Part shown: piece by piece, positions 43,901 through 57,600 of the stretch
Position numbering within the stretch: position 1 is the stretch's first letter
How the letters are laid out: the number at the start of each line of letters is the position of its first letter
Source: Diadema setosum
Taxonomy: Eukaryota > Echinodermata > Echinoidea > Diadematoida > Diadematidae
Direction: 5' to 3'
Assembly (NCBI RefSeq): GCF_964275005.1
Contig: NC_092690.1
Coordinates: 14,051,287-14,115,286, forward strand
DNA length: 64,000 nucleotides
Notes under the pieces: model-generated
What the model was told of the DNA's origin: nothing
The model's input: the letters and a program-made list of their open reading frames with translations, nothing else
Databases searched by the model: none
Translations under genes and position numbers: made by a program

Positions 43901-46900
43901 TGTGAGCACTTGTTATGGCTCGTCAAGAATCATGCACTGATTAAATTTTGTGATAAGCATCGGATATGACTACATGCTATGTTGTAGATTAGAGCCAGTT
44001 TTTTGTTTGTCCAAAAAATGATGTACATATTTAGTAACATAAGTTCTAAATCTTGTCAAACGGGACATATGGCCTCAAACAGCTCCGTCCCTCATACCAT
44101 ATCATTTCTGCCATTTTAACTGGCTGGCAACCCTTTGACATTCATAAGAATTCATAAGAATGCATGACCCATCAGCCTTTTTATTGTTTATGTGTGATAC
44201 ATATTCCAGAGATTACTCCATGTATGTAACTTTTTTTGTCCAGGTCAAACCAACTTGACCGATTGCCTGTACTGTCCACCTGGGATGTACTGTGAGGGGA
44301 CTGGTCTGGACTACCCGTCAGGTCTGTGTGACGAGGGATTCTACTGCTCCGGAGCATCCCCCTCCAAGCGACCGTTTGATGTCGGTGTGCTCGTTAACAA
44401 CAGGTGAGATGAAAGTCAATGGGAATGATGTGTAAGCGATGAACCAGTGGGATATACCCTTAGAATCTATGCCTTTCAGGCCAAAAACCAATCCCCCCCA
44501 AAAAAAAAAAAAAATAAATAAATAAAAAAAAATAAAAAAAGTGAAAAAATGAAAAAAAATAAAAAATAAACAAATAAAAAATAAAAATAAATTAATTAAT
44601 AAATAACCACAAAAAAAAAATGGAAAAAAAAAAAGAATAAATTGCTTGCACTCTTTTAGTACAGGACCAATTGTTGTTTGATCATGACTTTATTCAAGTT
44701 CAAGAAAGTGTGAGAATAACAAATATACAAAAGAACCAGGTCCACCGTTTCATTCAAAACGAATGGCAGGTTTAGATTAACTGGCAGGTGTCACAACCCA
44801 TCTGTATTATATCTAAGAACTACTGCAATGTGCACATGGAGGCAAATTACTTTTGCCATGAAAGAGTTGACATTTGTGTACATTGCATTCAATGCAAATT
44901 CTTTAATTATGCATGGCCCATGACAAAGGCACTATCTTAGCTATTCCAAAACTTGTTTTAAAATTTGGATATAAAGGCAGGATGATCATTGCTGCTTGGA
45001 GTTAGTACTGACAGTTTTCCCTTTGTGTTCTCTTTCTCCATCCTATGTGTGCTTCTGATCCGACAGCTATGTGTACCCCATGGACACCTGTCATCCTGAG
45101 TTTGACTGCGTCTGCCCAGACTACATCAACAGCACTGGAGGTCTCTGTGGGCCTGGCTACTACTGCCCTCAGGGGTCAGCCAAGGCCCTCAACTGTCCAG
45201 CCGGAATGTACTGTGAGACACCTGGACTCGCCTCTCCTACTGGTCAGTTTCAGTGTGTTGACTTCAGTGTGCATTGACAGGACACAGTGTATCTGTAAAT
45301 AAGTGTGTTTTGATTGTATGAAATTAATTATTTCATGTACATTTATGATAACAATGCTTGTGAAGGTGACTTTTAATTTGACTTCCGGCAAATTTTTATG
45401 TGCCTTCCCTCTTTTCACTAATAATTAAGGTCTTTGTTAGAAAAAGTTTTGATGTGTGATTGAAGTATGGACTACTGTAGTAGTGAATGGTACATGTAAA
45501 GTGTATAAGATACACTAGTTAATTTCGTTGTTGTGCTGTGGTAATTAGAAGCAAAGGTAAATTACACTTTTATGTAGCAGAATATGTAGAACAATCTACT
45601 GGAAGTACAATGACCTACAAAATGCTAAGTTTGTAAAAAGATAAAATTGTCTTTTTTACTGAATGTTCAAATACAATACAATACAATTGGATCATTTATA
45701 TAGCACTCTAACACAAAGTCACTTTTCCTGTCTGCCCTGAATAGGTAACTGCTCTGCGGGCTACTACTGCAACCATACCAGCTTTGAGCCTGATCAGTAC
45801 ATCTGTCCGGCCGGCTACTACTGCCCGGAGGGAACAGGTGTCCCATTCGCTTGCCCAGCAGGCAGCTACAGCTACACAGAGGGTAACGTGGAGCTGGGCA
45901 ACTGCCTGAACTGTACAGCTGGCCAGTATTGTGCAGGTGAAGAGATAACCGATACAAAATTCCACCTTCAGTCTCAATTTGTGAAGATGATCTTTTGACA
46001 GTATTCCACCCTTCTAAATACTTCTGTCTGGTGTATCTTCTTCATTCATTCTCCAACCTCCTCCGCTCCTTCAGTTCATTCCACCCGCTCTGTATTTTTT
46101 TCTCTTCCCATACACACGCTCTTGCCAATGCAATAATCTGTGATGTCATTATGTAATTGCAATAAAATCGAGAAGTCTTTTGTTTGCTTGATTTTGATAT
46201 CTTATACATACGCCTCATGACACCATTGTCAGACAAGTTGGCTCTAATGCCTCGTAAAATTATTGTGAACGTACTGATGATCATTTGGATCAGTACGTAA
46301 TAATCACCATGTAATACATTTTTTACTTCCTGTTAATTTCCTATTAACTTGTTGATAAATATCTGTTTCCATTGATTACATCATGTTTACTTTATGTGTA
46401 CTTTGTGTTTAGTTTGTGTTTTCTTCTTAATGACTGCCTGTTTACAGTGATTACTTCGTGTTTACTTCATGTTTACTTTATGTTTACTTTATGTTTACTT
46501 CCTGTTTACTTCTTAATGACCTATTGCTTACAGTGATTACTTCATGTTTACTTCCGGTGTACTTCTAATTAACTTCCTATTTACTGTTGTTTACTGACAC
46601 CAGGAGAGGGCAATGCCTTGCCAGATGATGACTGTGACCCCGGCTACTACTGCCCCGGAGGTCAAACATCGGCCAACCCCGTGGGTCTGGAGTGTCCAGC
46701 TGGATTCTACTGTCCCGGTGGATCACATGATCCCATCCTGTGTGAGAACGGAACGTACCAGGCCAACACTAGGGAGGCGGCCTGTGATATCTGTCCTGGC
46801 AGCTACTACTGCGACCCAACCGAGTGTAAGAGGATACCAACCTGTAATACCAATATGTAACAAGATGATAAATGCAGTTGCCATCGTAACTGCTGAAATG

Positions 46901-49900
46901 CTGCTATGAGTTGGGCACGGATGCAACAATTATGCTATATCACAATCGCCCTAAATTATTTCATACCAAAGGCGTCAGATAGGGTTAGATATAGATAGGA
47001 TTGAGTCAAGCTATACACTGGCTTCTTGTATCATGGGGATAGACCACTTTTTTGTTCTTTTTTTTTCAGACAAGAGTTGCTATCTAAGGCTTGCTTTGAG
47101 TGAATTAAGATTAATCTAGCCTAATCAAGTGATATAGTCTACAATGGTAGATGATATCAGAGATGTAAAGAGAATAGATTTATGTGTGTGTCAATGATAA
47201 TATAACATTAAGGATACAGAAATACATGTTTCATGAACTTTACCATATAGTTGCGAATGTCGTAACCAGTCTTTGACTGATGAGAAAAATTTCAGGTCCC
47301 TAACTGTTACAAATTTACAATCACACAGATTGAAGAAAAAACAATTTCAGTCAAGTCATTTCCTTGTCAGGAAAATCGTCATTTAGTACACATAAAGCTG
47401 TTGTGTAATGCTGCATTAGAGCTGTTTAGCTCAATAAAGTGTTGTGTCACCTGACATATCTGTTTTAACATAATGTACTTGTGGCTTTCTGCAGCGGGTC
47501 CAGTCATTACCCCACAGCAATGCCCACAGGGCTACTACTGCCCTCCCGGCACAGGAGCAGCCATGACTAACGCCTGTCCGCCCGGTACGTTTGGCGATGC
47601 CGAAGGCTACGACGATCTGGATGACTGCGTCTCCTGTACAGCCGGGTGGTACTGTGAGGAACCAGCCCTGTCGACTCCCACAGGAGAGTGCTATGCAGGC
47701 TTCTACTGCACAGGTGGCGCTTCAGTTCCCACACCGTATGACGACATGGTATGCGCTGTCCTCCTTCAACATTTTTCTCTTCATTCGTGTAACCACATTA
47801 GAGTAGGGAGATGTAATGGAGATGGCATCTAGACATCACATTGTAGACCAGAGTTGTAAAATTCACTTATCACAGACTGCTTTTTTAATGGAGGTGTTTG
47901 GAATGATCAGAGAATAAAGGTAGCAGCCGACAGTGTAGTTAAGATGTAGGTGTAATTGAAACAGTCAAATACTGTTACACTATCATTGTGTGATACATTT
48001 GCACATGATATCCTGTCATTTTGTTGGAATAAGAAGTAATGGCATTCTATCGGTACCTACCTCTTATAGTATGTGTGTCTCATGGCAGAGTAAAGCATGA
48101 GAAATTGTTAAACTCCCTATATGTATAAACAACACTAAATTTCAGCCCAATTGTTAAAAAGCAGAGAACAAGAGTTTCATGAAGAAATGGAAATGTGTAT
48201 ATCCAAATAAATATTTTCTGCAAATTGTTGGTGTTGTCCCACATACTGAGATTGATGTTTGTCGTCACCCAATATCAACCCTTCAGGTGGATCCAGACAA
48301 CTCGTCGTTCACAGGAAACGATGTGTGTCCAAAGGGCTATTACTGCACCAACGGCACAGACTATCCCGAGCCGTGCCCACCCGGAACCTTCTCGGTCAAC
48401 ACTCGTGTGACCCAGGAGGAGGACTGTGACCCCTGTCCACCAGGCAAGTACTGCAACCTGGAGGCGTTCATCCGTGTCAACGAAGCTCCCGACTGCGATC
48501 CTGGGTAAGTGACATAGAAGCTACTCTGGCCTGTGTGAACAGACCCATATCTTTGTTGTAGTGAATTGTGCATGATGAACTTCCAGCAGATATTTATATA
48601 ATATTGGATGGCCTTCAGGTTAATACAAGGAAATATTGGACGAGCTATGCACAAATATTGGACGAGTCGAAGACGAGTCCAATATTTTGCTTACCGAGTC
48701 CAATATTTCCTTGTATTGACCGAAAATAGGACATCCAATATTATTATTATCCTACAGAGGATTTTAGCAAAGAATATTTTCACTTACCCTTTCTGTCTCT
48801 GAGTGCTGTATGGTCTCCTACTGTACTTGATCCTGACATGGGGTATGGTACACTCTTCAGTGCAAGTTAATCCACTTCATTCCCAGATCTATGTGATCTA
48901 TGTATTTTGATGTACATTCTAAAGGAAACTTAGATCAACGTCGAATTAACTAATTAATATATGAAATTTGTTTGTATAAGCACAGAATTTCAGAAAAAAT
49001 GATATTTTAGTTAATTTGTTATTGACCAATCACAGACGTTTTTACTTGATATTTCGGGTCATCTCGTATATCTCAACCAATCACAGTGCAGTTTATAACA
49101 ACTTTGGGGAATTCCCCTCTTGCCGTCCAATATTTTAAATATTGCTCGCCTCGGCAAAAAATATTGGTCGAGTTCAACAAACTTTCTAAGTGGGTCGGAG
49201 GTTATGAGGTGCGTCGACAAAATAACACTTGTATTTGGGCTCTAAAAATCCTCTGTATGGATAATAATGTGGATTATGGGTATTTTTGTACTCTTTTGCA
49301 GGTATATTTCTCTATCAATGTACTTACCTGGTTTGTGTGTGCAAATACAGTTTGATTTTTTGTTTTTCAATAGTCAATATGATTGTATATATATCTCCTT
49401 GACAACATAGTTGAAAGAAGATTGAAATTATAGACATGAATTACAAGTATATTTTAGTACATTTGGACAGCTAAAAATTCCTATTACACAGAGAGTACTG
49501 CAGGTGAAATTGAGTCAATTCCATGTTTACAATTAGTAAAGTAAGAAAAGAGAGAGAAGAAACAAGAAATCAGTCTTGATCAGAAAATGCAGACACAAGA
49601 AGTTCTTCTACATAAAAAGTACAATCTTGAATCTGATGAAGAACAAAAGTGCAGTTTTGCAGAAGAACTGTGGAGATATGAAGGATATATTATGATGTTT
49701 ATGATTTTTTTTTTTTTTTTTGTACAGCTATGTGTGCACAGGAGGAAGTACCACAGGTGCACCAGCCCAAGGCAGCGGTATGGGCTACCCCTGCCCCGCT
49801 GGCCACTACTGTCCATCCGGGGTGACTGTAGAGCTGGGCTGCCCCATCGGGACCTACCAGCCGGACGAGGGCCAGGCCAACTGTACCATTTGCCCGGACG

Positions 49901-51569
49901 GACTTATGTGCCTCTACGTCAACATGACCACACCCGAGCCATGCAAATCAGGTCAGTTACCCCACTAAAGTAGAAGCTAGATGGGCTCCTTTGTAGCCCT
50001 GTAGGAGTCACAATATCTGGGGGGTAACTGGTTAAGGGACGGTACCCATAAGCAAGTTATTCTCTTCTGAAAGCAATCATATGAAAGACTGCCATCCTTT
50101 CTTTTGAGTTCTTGGTTTATGTCTGGTAGCTTTGGTTTTGCTCTATATTCCAATCTTGCTTTCCTTCTTCACTTTAAAAAGTGTGGTGGTTGGTTTTTGA
50201 AAAGAATATGAAAAAAAAAAATAATCTCACTGTTATGTTGAGATAAGCAAAAGAAAATGTCACTTAGTCAAGCATATCTTAGCTTGTTGAGGATGGATTG
50301 ATTTCGCTACCACATGCATTTCCCATAGACACCTGCCCAAGTATACTCGGGACTCATCCTCAACGGGTTAAATTTGCTACTAGATTTTATATACTGTGAT
50401 AAGTAGACTTATATTTCATTATTATCTTCATTTGTAGTACATGTACATATTTCATGCTATATAAAGCTGAGACGCATGTGTCATATGTTGTTGGAATACT
50501 CTCAACTACACTGAACAGTAAGTCAAATGTGTATCTAATGTATAAGAGTACATTGCTTTACTCCCATATTATCATTCATCCAATATCCCACAATCTCCAG
50601 GTCACTACTGCGTGTATGGAGAACAGCTGCCCATCCCATGCCCGCCCGGCCGCTTTAACAACATCACAGGCATCAGCGCCGAGGAGGAGTGTACCTACTG
50701 TGTGTCTGGCCAGTACTGCAGTGGCTATGGCAACGTCTGGCCATCAGGTAAAAACAAACTCTCCCCCCTCCCAGAAAATATCTCTCATATAAACTTTCCA
50801 GCATTAGACAAAGTCTTGATATCCTTAACCTGTTGAGGACGGACTGATTTTGCTACAACACGCATTTCCCATGGACACCTGCCTGAGTATACTTGGGACT
50901 AGTCTACAATGGGTTAAGTCAGTCACGCTATCCCATCTACTTCGACTTATTAAATCCATGTCTAGTGTAGCATGTAGGGCATTGTCTTTTTCTTTCCTTT
51001 TTTTTTCTGCCAAATTTTATTCCAGCACTACTGTGGGTGAAGTAGGAGTTTGATAATAATTTTCTTACCAGAAATTTATCTCTCGTGCATTTTGACTTGC
51101 TGAGATTTTGTTACATTCTGTTTGATATATTTAATACAAGAGTAATTTATTACACTCATTCATCATGATATGGTGTATCTACTTTGTGTGAAACAAACAA
51201 ACAAACAAACAAACAAATATCCATGAAAATGTGCTGTAATAATGGCACAGAGATGTCAGATAGGCCCGTAACATTTTATTGTATTCCTGGATGTCATAGC
51301 TAAAACCAAAGGTCACACACAGACCTTTGAAAGCAAGGGAAAAGCATTTGCAGAAAAGAATCTCACCCATTTTCCTCTGTCAAATGATCCAGGACCATGC
51401 ACTGCGGGCTACTACTGTGAGGGAGGAGCCGTAGACCAGGTTCCCACAGCAACCTCAGAGTTCCCCAACAATGGACTGTGCCCCGTGGGCCACTACTGTG
51501 ACGAGGGGACACCGGCACCGGAGCAGTGTCCTGCTGGTACCATCAGATACACTGAAGGTGAGTCAAGCA

Positions 51570-51620
<51 letters not shown>

Positions 51621-54600
51621 GAGTCAGGTGGCTAGGTACAGCACTGTAGTTGTACGAAGCATTTAGTTATAATTGTAATGTTGTTTGTTTTTCATTAATA
51701 ATCTCTTGGGATTGTTAATGTAGCTAGTGCTGTATAAATTCTATGTATTATTGCTATTATCATTATCAGTTATAGTTATGATTATCATTGTTAATATTAC
51801 CACTACCATGATCATAAATGTCTTACAGTTGATAACCAATATATCAGACGTCAAACATATACATTAATGTCCTATTCTTGGCAAGATAGTGACTGAGGTC
51901 TTTTTATTCTTTCTCTAAATGATAGGTAATACAGGTATATTTGATTATTTTTAATATTTTAAATTATCTTTTATCCCTTTAGTTTACTTGATGTACTATG
52001 TATAAATCATTGTAGCATCTGGTAAAGAAGTTGGAATCTGATGTCATATAGGTGTATTCAGGCTTTTAAGTTTGAATGTATGGAAAGTACAAATCAATGG
52101 AACATGAAGACATGCAACGGTGTATATTGAATCTGAAGGGTTCTTGATGAATGTGTCTTAAAGGGTGCAAAGTATGATGTGTTCTGTATGTTGGCTTCAA
52201 ATAAATGGGAGTCATGGCATTGTTTAAATCTTAAAAGGAGCAAGTTCAGTTTATTGTACTGTAGTACAATATGACAATGCAACAATTGCTATTTCTCTCT
52301 CTCCATCTCTCTGCTTTAGGAGCGGCTGGTGTAGAAGACTGTTTACCCTGTCCTGGCGGCTACTACTGTGATACTCCCGGCAAGACCAACGCCACTGGCC
52401 AGTGCTCAGCCGGCTACTACTGTCCGGCCAACGAGACCATCACCGCCCCGTCCCCAGGGGCTTTCCGTTGTCCAGTGGGTCACTACTGCCCCGTGGGCTC
52501 CCCAGCCCCCGTGCCCTGCGGAGTCGGGAACTACCAGCCGGACGTCGGCAGAGACAGCTGTATCCAGTGTCAGGCCGGATACTACTGTGAGAGCTCCCTT
52601 TACCCAGACCCCACGCCATGCCCAGCCTACCACTACTGTCCAGCAGGTAAGACTGGACCTCCATCTGTGCTTCCTGCTAGATGCCACTTCCAACATGTGG
52701 CTTACTATTTCTACCATGAATGTAGTCAAGTCGTGAAACAAATTAAATCAATAAAGGATGTACACCCAAAGACGTTTTGATGTCGGACTAGCTTTCAGAT
52801 GTCACTGTTGCTTTTTGTAGTATTTAGTAGTGTTGTTTGCCCAAAATACTGCAGGTTTCATGGAAATTTTGTTATGACACACGTTCATTGCAGGAAAGAT
52901 GAAAATACTGTTTTTCCACCAAACAGACATTTTCAGCCATCAGAATACTCCAGTGCCATTTACAGGGTTAGCATCCTTGAGCTTTTTATGGCAAGTGTGA
53001 GAATGGAGTATGGCTCTGAGATGCAGTAATGACGACACAGAAACATAGCAAGGTATATAGGTCTGTATTTTGCCACGGACAAGCCATTGTCAGAGCAACC
53101 AAACATACTGTCACTTTTGTGTACCTTCCTTGTCTTGCTTTCCTCACAGCTACCCGAACACCAATCCCTTGCCCGGATGGTACCTTCACCTACCCCAACG
53201 ACACCGGTCTCAAGTCTCAGTTTGAGTGCCTGCCCTGCCTGTCCGGCCAGTACTGCAGGTATGTCTAGACTTGCTTTACAACATTGTGTCACCTTGTTTT
53301 ACTTTGCAATGTGTACAAACATTCTGACATGAGATGGCAGCATTCAGCTTTCCCAAATGGCTGTACGAACACGTCTGGAAAACACCAAAGGTCTTGGTGT
53401 AATGTCAGAGATACACTGGGTGTTGATCTCTTCTATACACCAACCATAAATTACACACCTGGTTACCTAATGACATTGTAACAATTTTCTTGTACTGCTG
53501 TGCTGGCTTTTATGTCAACAAATTACATATATGCATGATAGGTGAAAGATGTTTCTGCTTGTATACCATTAGAATCTTCTGTCTTCAAACATGGATGAAT
53601 GAGCTTAATATAAGAGCATCTTAGTTTAGTCTTCTATCAAAAAAGTTGGATCAGAAAATTGAAATATACTTTAGATTGTGCAAACGTATCCATGTACAGA
53701 GTGAATACTTGGAGGGGAAGATCTTGCATAAGTCCATGTCAAGTCCAATGTGTGAGTGTCTCAGTATATCTTTGTCCCTTTTATTCACAGAGGAGGACAG
53801 CTTCAGGGAGCCTGTGCCCAGGGCTATCTGTGCCTCAGCCGCAGCTCAGAGCACACCCCCAATGGGTCCTTCCCCGTCTTCGACGTGGACAAGACCCAGT
53901 GTGAGGACAACACCACCTGTGCCGGCCCCTGTCCACGTAGTCACTACTGTCCGGAGGGCACCCCGGACCCCATCCCCTGTGCTAACAACACCTATAGGGA
54001 TGAGTACTTTGGCAGTGTGGAGGAGGACTGTTATCCCTGCCCACCTGGTAGCTACTGTCTGGAAGGTAGGACAGTGTTTGCTGACTCTTCTATTTTCCCA
54101 AATGATTGCCCTCAATTGTTGACAAGGTGATGGCGTTTCTGTAATTTAAAAAAAAAAAAAAATCTCCTATGCACGGCATGATAAAGTTTTACTGTGGAAT
54201 GATGTTATTATTAGGACTATCTAAAGTCTCCATCACGCTCTCCCAGCATATCCACTAAATTGTGTATGTATTTAGTGGTGTTGCTCACTTTTGATGTACA
54301 AACATTAACTGGGGTTCAGCAGTAACAGAAATACAACATTGTGGTATGTATGTTTGTGGTAACTGAGGTAGTACCACCGAAAGAGGAATATTTCTAATCA
54401 AGATTTTGACCAGGACTTTCGATGACTGATGTTGTATTTACTATTGTAAATGATACAGCCATTGGTCTTTGACATAGATCTGTGAATTGTTTTACAGCAG
54501 CAGTGAGACTGTATAATGATAAAAGCATTTCTGCACAAAGACCTCAGCACAGCTAGTTTCTGTAAGCTGTGGTATCATATGCACCAGTGTCTACAGCATT

Positions 54601-57600
54601 TCACCCTTTATCTACATCATCTTTATTATTTTTGTCTTCAGGTGACCCCACCTTGTACCCTTGTCTGCTGGGTCACTACTGTCTCCAGGGACAGGCCCCC
54701 ATTGAGTGTCCTCTCTACCACTATCGGGACGTAGAGGGCGCTGCCAGCATGCAGGACTGCTTCAACTGCGAGCCAGGGTATTTCTGCAATGAAACAGGTT
54801 AGTGCTGTCCAGCCCTAGTTTGAAGGGTCAATGGTAAAAGGACATAGCTTATGCATAATGTCACTTTGAAAACAAAAAAAAAAAAGACGAAGAAGAAAGG
54901 TCATTGATACCAATGTGCAAATGAGCTTACTCCAAGCTGGCATATTTTAGTAGCATTGTAAGGTCATAGTCCTTGGAGTGTTGATATGATGAATGAGTCA
55001 ATACTATTGTACTAATCTTTCTTTCTTCTGTCCGACTTCCCCCACCAGGCATGACTAACACCACGTTCTACCCCTGTCCCGTGGGTCACTACTGCGAGGA
55101 GGCCACCACGGAACCCGTACCCTGCACCGGAGGTCGTATGAGCACCACAGAGGGGCGCGTCAGCAATGAAGACTGCCCTCTGTGTACGCCGGGCTACTAC
55201 TGCCCCAACGACACCATCAATGTCCACGGTATTCCGTGTCGCCCGACCTACGAGTGCCCAGAAGGTGAGGCAAATTGGAAAGATTTATGTTGATACGAAA
55301 ATGTTTAGTTCATTTATTTTAGATCAATGTCAACAGAAGAAAGAAAATCCATCTGTGTGCATTTGCCCCAATAATACTGCAAAAGTACATTGTACAATGT
55401 GTAAGTATTCCTATTCATACCACCATGAAGAGGTTACAGCAAGGGATAAGTGGCTTCCATCTACATGTACATAAATTTGGAAACTGTGTGGTCCTTGATG
55501 AAAGAGTACTTAAGCTGTTCCTATGGAGATGACCAATGGAAAGTTCTTTGGTCTTGCGTCTTCAGTGTGATCATGCATTCTTTGGTGTTGTATATGAGGA
55601 GTTTGGTCACAAAATGGGTCATGTGCTATTTTTTAAATAAGTCAATCATCATAAAGAACAAAATGAAGTCTCTCTAGTGATACCTCACCTGTTACATAAC
55701 GAGGCATATTCTTGAAGTTACAATTACAAATATTCAATATTTTCTAATTATTTTCTTTGTTTTTTATGGCTTCAATCTGAAATATCTCAAATGAATGAAA
55801 ATGAAATTAACTCTTTTTGCAATCAAACTCTTCATAATATGTAGATTTTTAAAAGTTGGGAAGCCCTCATCTATCTTGGATCCAAGTATATCTCAAGCCT
55901 GTCTCTGGGGTGAAATGTTACATTCCTTTGGGATAGCCCGGTGCACTGGTTTCATTCTAATAGTAACTGTGGAATATGTTGTTCTACCTTTCCATGACAG
56001 GTGCATCTATTGAGGTGACCTGCAGAGCCGGTCACTACTGTGAGGGGGTGACAGGCGAACCTCCCATCTGTCCAGGGGGCTACTACTGTCCTATCGGCTC
56101 CTTCACCCCCACAAGGTCAGTCTGGAATGAGCTGAGCATCACTAAACACTTACAGTGATCATGATTTTGAGCAACACTAATTTTTGAGAAAGAAAATTTT
56201 AACTACATGGATGTCTTTACACTTATTTCACATGACCATATAAAAGCATTTGTGTTGCTGTATTCAAGCAACCTTTGGAATTACTATTTTGAGTACTGTC
56301 TGAAAGAGGACTAAGAAAAGACTAAGAGGATTAAGAAAAGAAAGAAAAAGAAATGCTAGATTATAGGCATACAAACACATTTTTTCTTGTTCACATGCAA
56401 AATAGTTCATCGCAGTAGGTCTTATTTAAAGGGGTTGACTAAAACACAATGACTTGTTTTGTGATTGTGGTGTCTCCTGATGTACCGTTCGGTCCACAGA
56501 TGTTTCTACCCTAAGTACTGTCCAGAAGGCAGTGAGTTCCCACTGGCCTGCCCTCTTGGCTACCGGGCTGTCAACCACAACCAGCTCCGTGACTCAGACT
56601 CCGATTCCTGTTTCATCTGCCCAGCTGGTACATATGGCAACCACACCGAGCGCTTCTATTGTGCAGACTGTCCCGAGGGATACTATTGCCCAGAAGGTAA
56701 GAAGTTGTTGTTTTCTCTGTCTAAATGCTTCTTTAAGAAAGATTAAGAAAATGTTTGCCCTTCCATTTAGCCATACTTGACTGAGGTGTTCTATTGGCAC
56801 TCACTTTAAAATTCCCCTCAATGTTAAAAAATCTGAGCTGGACGCCAGAAATTTAACAATACAATAGTCCCATGTGAAGGTCACTGTGATATATTTACTA
56901 TTGGGAAAATGAATTCCGTTCATGAATAATCACTTTCTGAACATTTAGTCTAATTGGCAAAGAGATAGGCCAGTAGACAGGGCTGTCAGTGAACAAAGAA
57001 ATGAAGGAAAATTTACCCATTTACATGTCAAATTGCCCAAGACAGACCAGCATATTTTGAATTCCTACTAAATCTAGCAATAAGCCCATCAGTCAGGAAT
57101 GACATTAGCATGCAAAGAACATACCAATTCTATGCAAAATGATTAAGTTTCCCAATGTAAAATCTCTTTGTAGGTATGAACAAAAATTGACCACTTTACC
57201 TCCTCTGTAATCTATTTCAGCAACACTTCGATGATTTCTGTTTGAGATGGCTCCTGAACTTATTTTTGTATAAGAAGAGTCACTTCCATTCTCCTCTTAT
57301 ACCTCTTGTCCTCCCATTGTGTCATGCATTACCTTAATAGGTACTGGCAACCCCCAGGACTACCCCTGTGAGAAGGGCTACTACTGCCCTGCCAACTCCT
57401 CCGCCCCCACGCCATGCCCCGCTGGTACCTACGGCAACCAGGCCCTGGCCGTGGCCGCTTCTCAGTGTGTGGACTGCCCGGCGGGCACCTACAACAACCT
57501 GGAGGGCCAGGTGGCCTGCCGCCCCTGTGGCAGTGCATCCTCTTCGGAACCGGGTGAGTGTTAAGGGTCTCAGTCCCCATTCACATTTGCAATTACATCC

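Noticed and set aside
1851..57553. EGF or laminin-EGF repeat interpretation
   Set aside because: Six-Cys EGF spacing and CxCxxGxxG signatures are missing. The CPxGYYC and GTYxNxTG pattern fits GCC2/GCC3-type units better.
1851..57553. Protozoan variant surface protein (CxxC-rich) interpretation
   Set aside because: CxxC pairs are present, but 69 spliceosomal introns, LINEs and MITEs point to an animal genome.
1851..57553. CRISPR or other prokaryotic array suggested by periodic repeats
   Set aside because: Periodicity is at protein level with variable DNA and introns between; no short identical DNA repeats with spacers.
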